From: JAJPHY01 sp040754475
GTDB taxonomy: Bacteria; Actinomycetota; UBA4738; HRBIN12
DNA length: 10,018 nt
Direction of reading: 5' to 3'
NCBI GenBank assembly: GCA_040754475.1
Contig: JBFMCN010000098.1
Coordinates: 1 to 10,018 of the forward strand
Shown one piece after another: positions 1 through 5,797 of this stretch. Under the pieces are notes generated by a model. The model saw nothing but the letters and a program-made list of their open reading frames with translations, was not told where the DNA came from and did not search any database. Both the position numbers and the translations under genes were made by a program. Position 1 is the stretch's first letter, and the number at the start of each line of letters is the position of its first letter.

Positions 1-1035
1 CCCATCACGTTCGCCGAGTTCATGGAGCGCGCCCTGTACGGACCGGGAGGGTTCTACGAGCGGCCCCCCGTCGGACGTGAGGGGCATTTCGTCACCAGCC
101 CACACGTGCACCCAATCTTCGCGGAGCTGCTCATGCGCGCGTTCTCGGAGCTCTGGGCGGACCTCGGACGGCCCGATCCGTTCCCGGTCGTGGAGGTCGG
201 GGCCGGAGATGGCACGTTCGCGCTGGACCTCGTCCGGCTCGCCGCCGAGCGCGACCTACCCCTTTCCTACACGGCGATCGAACGAAGCCCGGGCGCGCGC
301 GAGCGGCTTCTCGAACTTGGTCTGGAGGTCGCCGCCGCCCTGCCGGAGAAGCTGGAGCGCACGGTCGTGTTCGCGAACGAGCTGCTCGACAACCTCCCGT
401 TCCGTCGCGTGCGAGTGACCGGCGCCGGGCTCGTCGAGGTCAGGGTCGGCGCCGAGGGCGACGCTATCGTGGAGGTGGAGACCCCCGCCGACGAGGATCT
501 CGCGGCCGCCGCACCGACGCTCGACGTCGGGCAGGAGGCGACCGTGCCGGTGGGCGCGCTCAAGTTCGTGGACGCCGTCGCAGGGACGCTGCGGACCGGC
601 TACGTCCTGGTCATCGACTACGGCTCGGTGGAAGGTGGCTCGGCCGGTGAGGTCCACGGCTACCGGCGACACCGCGTCCTGGGCGACGTCCTCACCGACC
701 CCGGCGGCAGCGACATCACCGCCGGAGTCGACCTCGCCACGATCTCGCGTCGTGCGGTCGGCGCCCGTCTGCAGGCTCACAGCCCGACCAGGCAGCGGGA
801 TGCGCTGCTCGCGCTCGGCTTCGCCGACTGGAATGACCAGCAGCGCGAGCGTCAGCATTCACTTATGGGCACGGACGAGGCTGCCGACGCGGTTCGGATC
901 TGGGAGGGACGCAGCCGAGCGAGCCTGCTCGTCGATCCTCAAGGACTCGGCCGGCTTTGGTGGCTGCTGATGTCGAGTGCCGGGCTTCCCGCGCCGGCCT
1001 GGCACCTGCGGGCCTCCACCCGCGTGTTCGACTAG
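1..1035 (+). CDS. MidA/NDUFAF7-family SAM-dependent methyltransferase (5' partial)
   Basis: This is a class I SAM-dependent methyltransferase of the MidA family (DUF185, COG1565). The frame is open from base 1 and reads PITFAEFMERALYGPGGFY, the usual MidA N-terminal motif, so the ATG at 22 is internal and probably only some 10-20 residues are missing. Counting from the first codon, the SAM-binding loop VGAGDG lies near residues 66-71, the family motif FANELLDNLP near 124-133, VIDYG near 204-208, and a DITAGVDL stretch typical of the C-terminal half near 238-245. The eukaryotic relative NDUFAF7 is a mitochondrial complex I assembly factor that symmetrically dimethylates an arginine of NDUFS2. 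The convergent neighbour 11 bp away encodes a NuoD, the bacterial NDUFS2 counterpart. That NuoD is the substrate here is inference; the family assignment is firm. Confidence 0.9.
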   Translation, partial: PITFAEFMERALYGPGGFYERPPVGREGHFVTSPHVHPIFAELLMRAFSELWADLGRPDPFPVVEVGAGDGTFALDLVRLAAERDLPLSYTAIERSPGARERLLELGLEVAAALPEKLERTVVFANELLDNLPFRRVRVTGAGLVEVRVGAEGDAIVEVETPADEDLAAAAPTLDVGQEATVPVGALKFVDAVAGTLRTGYVLVIDYGSVEGGSAGEVHGYRRHRVLGDVLTDPGGSDITAGVDLATISRRAVGARLQAHSPTRQRDALLALGFADWNDQQRERQHSLMGTDEAADAVRIWEGRSRASLLVDPQGLGRLWWLLMSSAGLPAPAWHLRASTRVFD

Positions 1036-1046
1036 TCCGAAGACGG

Positions 1047-2237
1047 CTACCTGTCGACGTCCCCGACCACGAACAACAAGCTTCCGAGGATGGCTACGAG
1101 GTCGGGGATCAACGTGCCTGGGAGCATCGCCGGAAGCACCGAAACGTTGGAGAACGAGGCCGTCCGCATCTTCAGTCGATACGGGTACTTCCTGCCGTCA
1201 CCGACCAAGTAGTAGCCCATGATCCCGAGCGGGTTCTCGGTGCGAACGTAGATCTCACCCTGGAGGCTCAACTTCCTGGGGAGCTTCGAGACCATGTAGG
1301 AGCCGGCCGGCAGCTTCTCCAGGCACTGCTCGATGATCCGGCAGGACTCGTGCATACGCTGGACGAGCACCCACAAGCGGTCGTAGGCGTCGCCGTGCAA
1401 GCCCACCGGCACGTCGAACTCGACCTCCCCGTACTTCTCGTAGGGCTCGTCCTTGCGCGGGTCCATCGCGACTCCAGAGCCCTGCAGCACCGGGCCGGAG
1501 CACCCGTACGCGACGGCCGTCTCGGGTGGGATGATCCCGACGCCCTTCGTCCGGGCGAAGATGATCTCGTTCCCCATGATCAGGTTGTCGAAGTCCTTCA
1601 ACTTCCGGCGGACCCACTTCAGGACCTCGGCCGATTCCTTGAGGAACCCGCGCGGCAGGTCCTCCTTCAGCCCGCCCACCCGAGAGTAGGAGTGGTGCAT
1701 GCGGGCGCCGGTACACGATTCTGTGAGGTGCTGGATCATCTCCCGCTCGCGGAACGCGTAGAACATCGGTGTCATGGCCCCGAGCTCCAGCGGGAAGGAA
1801 CCGGTGAACACCAGGTGGTTCAGGATCCTTCCCCACTCGGCCATCATCGTCCGGATCCACTGCGCCCGTTCGGGGGGCTCGATGCCGGCGAGGCGTTCCA
1901 CCGCGATGACCCACCCAAGCTCGTTGTTGAAGGCCGAGATCCAGTCGTGGCGGTTCATGAGGACGAGGACCTGGCGGGCGTCTCGATACTCGGCGAGCTT
2001 CTCGGCACCCCGGTGCATGTAGCCGATCACCGGCTCGGCGCGCTTCACGACTTCACCGTCGAGCTCCAGGATCAATCGGAGCACGCCGTGGGTCGACGGG
2101 TGCTGCGGGCCGATGTTGAGGATCATCTCCTCGGTCCGCAGTCCGCCGGGGGCGGAGACCTCGATATCGATACCCCCGCCTCGCGCCATCCAGTTCTCGG
2201 CTGCGGTCGAGAACACGGCTCGATCTTCGGGATTCAC
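1047..2237 (-). CDS. nuoD: NuoD-like NADH-quinone oxidoreductase subunit D (divergent, orphan)
   Basis: This is a 49-kDa subunit homologue (NuoD/Nqo4/NDUFS2), which forms the quinone pocket of complex I in the peripheral arm. Visible motifs are GPQHPSTHGVLRL (residues 43-55), IGYMHRGAEKL (71-81), a RVGGLKEDLP segment (186-195), FDVPVG (274-279) and the terminal GDVDR (392-396). The nickel-ligand cysteine pairs of NiFe hydrogenases are absent. His50, matching bovine quinone-site His59, is kept, but Trp99 replaces bovine Tyr108 and Glu151 replaces bovine Asp160. About 25 residues found in bovine and Thermus proteins are missing after residue 320. Arg76 matches the arginine methylated by NDUFAF7. 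The first possible start is a GTG at 2237, just after an in-frame stop; the purine run AGGGGA sits only 2 nt away, so GTG 2216 or ATG 2189 are alternatives. No nuoC or nuoE flanks it. ridA lies 66 bp upstream on the same strand. Confidence 0.92.
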   Translation of the reverse strand: MNPEDRAVFSTAAENWMARGGGIDIEVSAPGGLRTEEMILNIGPQHPSTHGVLRLILELDGEVVKRAEPVIGYMHRGAEKLAEYRDARQVLVLMNRHDWISAFNNELGWVIAVERLAGIEPPERAQWIRTMMAEWGRILNHLVFTGSFPLELGAMTPMFYAFREREMIQHLTESCTGARMHHSYSRVGGLKEDLPRGFLKESAEVLKWVRRKLKDFDNLIMGNEIIFARTKGVGIIPPETAVAYGCSGPVLQGSGVAMDPRKDEPYEKYGEVEFDVPVGLHGDAYDRLWVLVQRMHESCRIIEQCLEKLPAGSYMVSKLPRKLSLQGEIYVRTENPLGIMGYYLVGDGRKYPYRLKMRTASFSNVSVLPAMLPGTLIPDLVAILGSLLFVVGDVDR

Positions 2238-2303
2238 GGTCCCCTATTGTGCAGGATGGAAGCCGCCGACGACCAAACCGTCGGCTGCGCGGCCAAGCGC
2301 CAG

Positions 2304-2762
2304 CTAGCCGATCTGCGCCACGACGGCGACCTCGACGGATGCTCCGAGCGGCAGCTCGAGAACCCCCACCGCCGCCCTCGCGTGCCTGCCCTGGTCCCCA
2401 AAGATCTCGACGAACAGATCGCTCGCGCCGTTTGCGACCTTCGGCTGATCGTTGAAGCCTGGCGCCGACGCCACGAAGACCTGCAGCTGCACGATGCCGT
2501 GCACCCGGTCGAGCGATCCGAGGGCATCCTTGAGCGCTGCGAGCGCCTGTAGCCCACAGCGCCGCGCGGCGGCTGCCCCCCCCTCCAGGGTGACGTTCCC
2601 CCCGACGTGACCCGGGTAGAGCACCTGGCCTTCCTCTATGGCGACCTGACCCGACACGAACGCCAGCTCGCCGCTCACACGGACCGGCATGTACGAGCCG
2701 ACCGGCTTGGGAGCCGGCGGCAGCTCGATCCCGAGCGTGGTCAGCAGTTCCTCGATACCCAC
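2304..2762 (-). CDS. RidA family protein (YjgF/YER057c/UK114-like)
   Basis: This 152-residue protein belongs to the RidA/YjgF superfamily, trimeric proteins whose founding members hydrolyse reactive enamine/imine intermediates. The N-terminal pattern LPPAPKPVGSYMPVRVSG (residues 14-31) followed by FVSGQV (35-40) marks the longer YjgF-like subgroup rather than canonical RidA. Arg129 in HARAAVGV matches the conserved substrate-binding arginine (Arg105 in E. coli numbering), and Glu144 in SVEVAVVA matches the conserved glutamate, so the active site looks intact. The GTG start at 2762 has a good Shine-Dalgarno AGGAGG nine bases upstream. It lies 66 bp upstream of nuoD on the same strand, so the two may be cotranscribed, and 81 bp from the divergent PBP gene. 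The precise substrate is unknown; the symbol is left open because this subgroup is often not true RidA. Confidence 0.9.
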   Translation of the reverse strand: MGIEELLTTLGIELPPAPKPVGSYMPVRVSGELAFVSGQVAIEEGQVLYPGHVGGNVTLEGGAAAARRCGLQALAALKDALGSLDRVHGIVQLQVFVASAPGFNDQPKVANGASDLFVEIFGDQGRHARAAVGVLELPLGASVEVAVVAQIG

Positions 2763-2771
2763 GTTGATCGA

Positions 2772-2777
2772 CCTCCT
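2772..2777 (-). promoter_or_regulatory. Ribosome binding site of the ridA-like gene
   Basis: On the minus strand AGGAGG is followed by a 9-nt spacer and the GTG at 2762-2760. This supports the GTG as the true start. Confidence 0.7.
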
Positions 2778-2824
2778 CGCCTTCGGGCGATTCTGGCAGA
2801 CGCGAGCAGGCGAAGCACCGGGGG

Positions 2825-2830
2825 TATCCT
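2825..2830 (+). promoter_or_regulatory. Candidate -10 box of the PBP gene (near-leaderless)
   Basis: TATCCT fits the actinobacterial TANNNT -10 pattern and ends 13 bases before the ATG at 2844. Transcription would begin around 2836-2838, giving a leader of only about 6-8 nt with no room for a Shine-Dalgarno, and none is visible. No convincing -35 box was found 17-18 bp upstream, so this is tentative. It lies in the 81-bp divergent gap shared with the ridA-like gene. Confidence 0.35.
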
Positions 2831-2843
2831 TGCGCCAGACCTC

Positions 2844-5321
2844 ATGGATGCCTCGCCCGGAGCTCGGTCACGCGCTGCCGCGCCTCGTGGCAGACCGCCG
2901 ATCAGGACCCCCAAGGAGCCGCTCCTTCCGGTCTTGTTCGTCGGGGTGATCTTCGTGGGCGCAGTTCTCGTCGCGCTCCTGCTCCTCCCGCTCTTCGGAG
3001 CGGCCGGCCTCGGCGCGAACGCGCTCAACGACCGACTCGAGGAAGCCGGCGCCTCGTTCCTCATGCCGCACTTTCCGGAGCGCTCGCGGATCTACGCGGC
3101 CGACGGTTCCGTGCTCGCGACGATCTACCTCGACGAGAACCGAGAGATCGTGCGCCTCGACCACATCGCACCGATCGCGCGGAAGGCGGTCGTCGCCATC
3201 GAGGACGACCAGTTCTACGAGCACGGGGCGGTGAACGTGCCATCCATCCTCCGGGCGGTGATCGCGAACCTGGTCGCCGGTCGCATCACACAAGGCGGAT
3301 CGACCATCTCGCAGCAGCTCGTCAAGAACGCCGTGATCGGGTCCGACGAGCAGACGTTCGCGCGGAAGTTCCGGGAGGCGGCCCTCGCAATCCGCCTGGA
3401 GCAGAAGTACACGAAGGACGAGATCCTCGAGATGTACGTGAACGATGTCTACCTCGGTAACGGCGTCTACGGGATAGGCACGGCCGCTCGCTACTACTTC
3501 AACAAGTCGGCCTCCAAGCTGACGCTCCCCGAGGCGGCGCTGCTCGCAGGGATGATCCGGAGGCCCGGTGACTTCGACCCGGTCCTGCACTACGACGACG
3601 CCCTTGCCCGTCGCAACCTCGTTCTCGACCGCCTGGGGGACTTGGGATGGGTCCCGCCATCCGAGGTCGACCGCGCGAAGGCACAGCCGATCACGATCTC
3701 CCCGAAGGCCGGGCAGTCGAAGACGAGGGTCCGGCCGTTCTTCGTTCACTACATCGTCGGCTCCATCCTCGCCAACGCCGACGGCGAGTTCGACGCGTTC
3801 GGCCACGACTACGAGCAGCGCAGGCACACGCTGTTCCAGGGGGGCCTGAAGATCTACACGACCCTCTGGCCTTCCTGGCAAGAAGAGGGCGAGGAAGCGA
3901 TCCGGAACAGCTCGAGCATCAGCTTGACCGAGGGTCCGGACTCGTCCCTGGTCTCCCTTGTCCCCGAGACCGGTGCCATCCGCGCGATGGTCTCCGGCAA
4001 GGACTACAAGCGGGACCAGCTCGACCTCGCGTGGCGCGGCCTCCGGCAAACGGGTTCGGCCTTCAAGCCGTTCACGCTCGCGGCAGCGTTCGAGGAGGGG
4101 TTCCCCGCGGGGAAGGTGTACAACTCCGCGTCGCCCTTCTGCTCGCCCAGGTGGTTGTCGGAGGACCACTGCGTCTCGAACGCCGAAGGTGGGGGCGGCG
4201 GTTACATGAACCTCTGGCAGGCGACGCAGAACTCCGTCAACGTCGTCTTTGCCCAGCTCGCCCTCGACGTGGGGCCTGAGAAGATCGTCGAGGTTGCCCA
4301 GAAGATGGGTATCACGGCCCCGCTCGACGCCGTCGCAGCCATCACGCTGGGGGTCGAGGAGGTCTCGACCCTCGACATGGCCTCCGGGTACGGCACGCTC
4401 GCCAACGAGGGCGTCTACTGCCGACCGTTCGCCATCGCCCGGGTGGTCCTCCCCGACGGCCAGAAGCTCTACCAGCACAAGGCCGAATGCAAGCGAGCGA
4501 TTCCGGCGGACGTAGCGCATCAGATCACGGCGATGCTGCAACGAGTGGTCTGTTGCGGCACCGGCACGGCGGCCAACATCGGACGGCCGGTTGCGGGCAA
4601 GACCGGCACGTCCCAGGACTACACCAACGTCTACTTCGCCGGCTACACGCCCCAGGTCGCGACGGCGGTGTGGGTCGGGTTCCCCGAGGGCCAGGTTCCC
4701 ATGAACACGTACTACGGGCACTCGGTCTTCGGAGGAACGGTCGCCGCACCCATCTGGCGGACGTTCATGGTGGCTGTCACTGCGGGCATGCCCGTCGAGT
4801 ACTTCCCACCGCCGCCGCCACAACCCTCGGGAACGATCCCCGACGTCGTCGGCATGAAGTCCGAAGAGGCTCAGGAGACGCTCGTGGCCGCCAACTTCAC
4901 TCCGATCGTCGAGAAGGTCGACTCGAGCGAGCGGAAGAACACCGTGATCGCCCAGTCGCCGGCCGGAGGCACGGGCGCCACGCTCGGCAGTGGCGTCACG
5001 ATCCAGGTCAGCAAGGGGAACCAAGAGCCGGTCGTCGTGCCTCGCGTCGTCGGCATGGCCGAGCGGGACGCAGTCGTGACGCTGAGAGCCGTCGGCCTGA
5101 AGGTGAAGGTCGTCTACGTGGGTGTCACCGACCCCTCACAGGATGGCTTCGTGCTGGCCCAGACGCCGATAGGCAACAAGCAGGTCGACTCGGGGACGGT
5201 CGTCACCATCCAGGTGGGGAAGATCGGAGCCAGCCCCGGTCCGTCGCCGAGTCCCAGCCCGAGCCCTTCACCGAGCCCCAGCCCTTCGACACCGCCGCCG
5301 ACGCCTCTGCGGAGGGACTGA
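2844..5321 (+). CDS. Bifunctional penicillin-binding protein (GT51 transglycosylase + transpeptidase) with two PASTA domains
   Basis: This class A PBP of 825 residues polymerises lipid II glycan strands and crosslinks stem peptides outside the membrane. The cytoplasmic N-terminus is short and basic, and a single membrane segment spans about residues 27-50. The GT51 domain shows EDDQFYEHG (120-128, catalytic Glu120), GGSTISQQLVKN (151-162) and KDEILEMYVNDVYLGNGVYG (191-210). The transpeptidase shows SAFK (Ser405 nucleophile, Lys408), SVN (464-466) and KTGT (586-589). Two PASTA repeats follow (about 663-724 and 729-792), then a Ser-Pro tail. Six cysteines (433, 443, 526, 549, 570, 571) all lie in the extracytoplasmic transpeptidase region. 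ATG 2844 is chosen because the frame further upstream runs antisense through the ridA-like gene and lacks PBP sequence. The domain order resembles actinobacterial PonA-type proteins; the exact orthologue (PonA1 or PonA2) is not decided. Confidence 0.96.
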   Translation: MDASPGARSRAAAPRGRPPIRTPKEPLLPVLFVGVIFVGAVLVALLLLPLFGAAGLGANALNDRLEEAGASFLMPHFPERSRIYAADGSVLATIYLDENREIVRLDHIAPIARKAVVAIEDDQFYEHGAVNVPSILRAVIANLVAGRITQGGSTISQQLVKNAVIGSDEQTFARKFREAALAIRLEQKYTKDEILEMYVNDVYLGNGVYGIGTAARYYFNKSASKLTLPEAALLAGMIRRPGDFDPVLHYDDALARRNLVLDRLGDLGWVPPSEVDRAKAQPITISPKAGQSKTRVRPFFVHYIVGSILANADGEFDAFGHDYEQRRHTLFQGGLKIYTTLWPSWQEEGEEAIRNSSSISLTEGPDSSLVSLVPETGAIRAMVSGKDYKRDQLDLAWRGLRQTGSAFKPFTLAAAFEEGFPAGKVYNSASPFCSPRWLSEDHCVSNAEGGGGGYMNLWQATQNSVNVVFAQLALDVGPEKIVEVAQKMGITAPLDAVAAITLGVEEVSTLDMASGYGTLANEGVYCRPFAIARVVLPDGQKLYQHKAECKRAIPADVAHQITAMLQRVVCCGTGTAANIGRPVAGKTGTSQDYTNVYFAGYTPQVATAVWVGFPEGQVPMNTYYGHSVFGGTVAAPIWRTFMVAVTAGMPVEYFPPPPPQPSGTIPDVVGMKSEEAQETLVAANFTPIVEKVDSSERKNTVIAQSPAGGTGATLGSGVTIQVSKGNQEPVVVPRVVGMAERDAVVTLRAVGLKVKVVYVGVTDPSQDGFVLAQTPIGNKQVDSGTVVTIQVGKIGASPGPSPSPSPSPSPSPSPSTPPPTPLRRD
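5232..5306 (+). repeat. Ser-Pro repeat encoding the PBP C-terminal tail
   Basis: Near-periodic AGCCCN/TCGCCG-like hexamers encode about eight consecutive Ser-Pro pairs and a PPPTP end (PBP residues 797-821). Such tails are probably extended wall-spanning linkers. The repeat is prone to length change between strains. Confidence 0.75.
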
Positions 5322-5342
5322 GGCCCTCAGCCGCCGAGGCGG
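5318..5342. terminator. Two small inverted repeats at the convergent PBP/yqeY ends
   Basis: CTGAG-GCC-CTCAG (5318-5330) is a 5-bp perfect inverted repeat containing both stop codons (TGA of the PBP gene, and TCA, the complement of the yqeY stop). It is followed by CCGC-CGAG-GCGG (5331-5342). Neither has a T-tract. They could act as a weak bidirectional terminator or mRNA end, but the stems are short. Confidence 0.25.
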
Positions 5343-5782
5343 GTACGGACCTTCGCCTGAACTGCAGCGCCGTCGACCTTGCCCTTGGCCTTGCCCATGA
5401 CGGCGCCCATGACCTTGCCCATGTCCTGTTGTGAGGAGGCTCCGGTCTCGGCGATCACCGCATCGATCAGTGCATCGACCTCTGCCTCGGTGAGCTGCTC
5501 CGGCGCGTAAGCCTTCAGCACCTCGCGCTCGGCGGTCTCCCTGTCGACGAGGTCGGCACGCGCGCCCTTCTCGAACGCCTCGATCGACTCGTTGCGCCGC
5601 TTGACCTCGCGAGCCGCCATCTCCCGCACCTCGTCGTCGGAGAGCTCGTGGAGGACCTCCTTCTCGCGGTTCGTGATGGCGGTCACGAGCATGCGGAGGG
5701 CGCCGAGGCGCACCTTGTCGCCGGCCTTCATCGCGGCAGTCATCTCTTCGCGGACCCGCTGCTTAAGGGTGGGATCGGCCAC
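5327..5782 (-). CDS. yqeY: GatB/YqeY domain-containing protein
   Basis: This 151-residue protein is a stand-alone YqeY: an N-terminal helical part (LKQRVREEMTAAMKAGDKVR, residues 6-25) and a C-terminal domain related to the tRNA-binding tail of GatB. Typical family stretches are LRMLVTAI (29-36), AYAPEQLTEAEVDALI (91-106) and the Gly/Met/Lys-rich GKVMGAVMGKAKGKVDG (122-138). The length is usual for the family. Its molecular role is not well established; a link to tRNA-dependent amidation is assumed from GatB. The start is GTG at 5782, supported by GGGAGG nine bases upstream. It converges on the PBP gene with 5 bp between stops and diverges from the phosphoesterase with 15 bp between start codons, so its promoter must lie inside the phosphoesterase coding region. 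Confidence 0.93.
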   Translation of the reverse strand: MADPTLKQRVREEMTAAMKAGDKVRLGALRMLVTAITNREKEVLHELSDDEVREMAAREVKRRNESIEAFEKGARADLVDRETAEREVLKAYAPEQLTEAEVDALIDAVIAETGASSQQDMGKVMGAVMGKAKGKVDGAAVQAKVRTRLGG

Positions 5783-5783
5783 G

Positions 5784-5789
5784 TAGACT
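5784..5789 (+). promoter_or_regulatory. Candidate -10 box giving a leaderless phosphoesterase mRNA
   Basis: TAGACT fits TANNNT and ends 8 bases before the GTG at 5798. The expected transcription start (about 5796-5798) would fall at or next to the start codon. No Shine-Dalgarno is visible on this strand, which agrees with leaderless translation. The -35 region (GCTTAA, 5761-5766) is poor. Confidence 0.4.
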
Positions 5790-5791
5790 TG

Positions 5792-5797
5792 CCTCCC
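5792..5797 (-). promoter_or_regulatory. Ribosome binding site of yqeY
   Basis: On the minus strand GGGAGG lies 9 nt before the GTG at 5782. It abuts the phosphoesterase start codon on the other strand, so the yqeY leader must begin inside that gene. Confidence 0.65.

Noticed and set aside
22..24. ATG at 22 as the start of the methyltransferase
   Set aside because: The seven codons before it already match the conserved N-terminal motif of the family, so the gene starts outside the window.
1030..1037. Palindrome GACTAGTC at the methyltransferase stop as a terminator or operator
   Set aside because: It is only 8 bp with no loop or T-tract and includes the stop codon; chance is sufficient.
957..2552. 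531-codon open frame on the + strand opposite nuoD and the ridA-like gene
   Set aside because: Both minus-strand genes are clear family members; the plus frame is a shadow.
2576..2583. Eight-C run in the ridA-like gene as a frameshift error
   Set aside because: The protein reads through it in one frame with the family's residues on both sides, so no error is indicated.
2607..2843. 79-residue N-terminal extension of the PBP
   Set aside because: It lies antisense to the start of the ridA-like gene, has no similarity to PBPs, and ATG 2844 leads directly into a normal cytoplasmic tail and membrane segment.
2868..5024. 718-codon open frame on the - strand opposite the PBP gene
   Set aside because: The PBP reading contains every catalytic motif; the opposite frame is Arg/Asp/Val/Leu-rich without recognisable features.
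5648..5797. 50-residue N-terminal extension of the phosphoesterase
   Set aside because: It lies antisense to yqeY; the protein proper begins with the hydrophobic anchor after GTG 5798.
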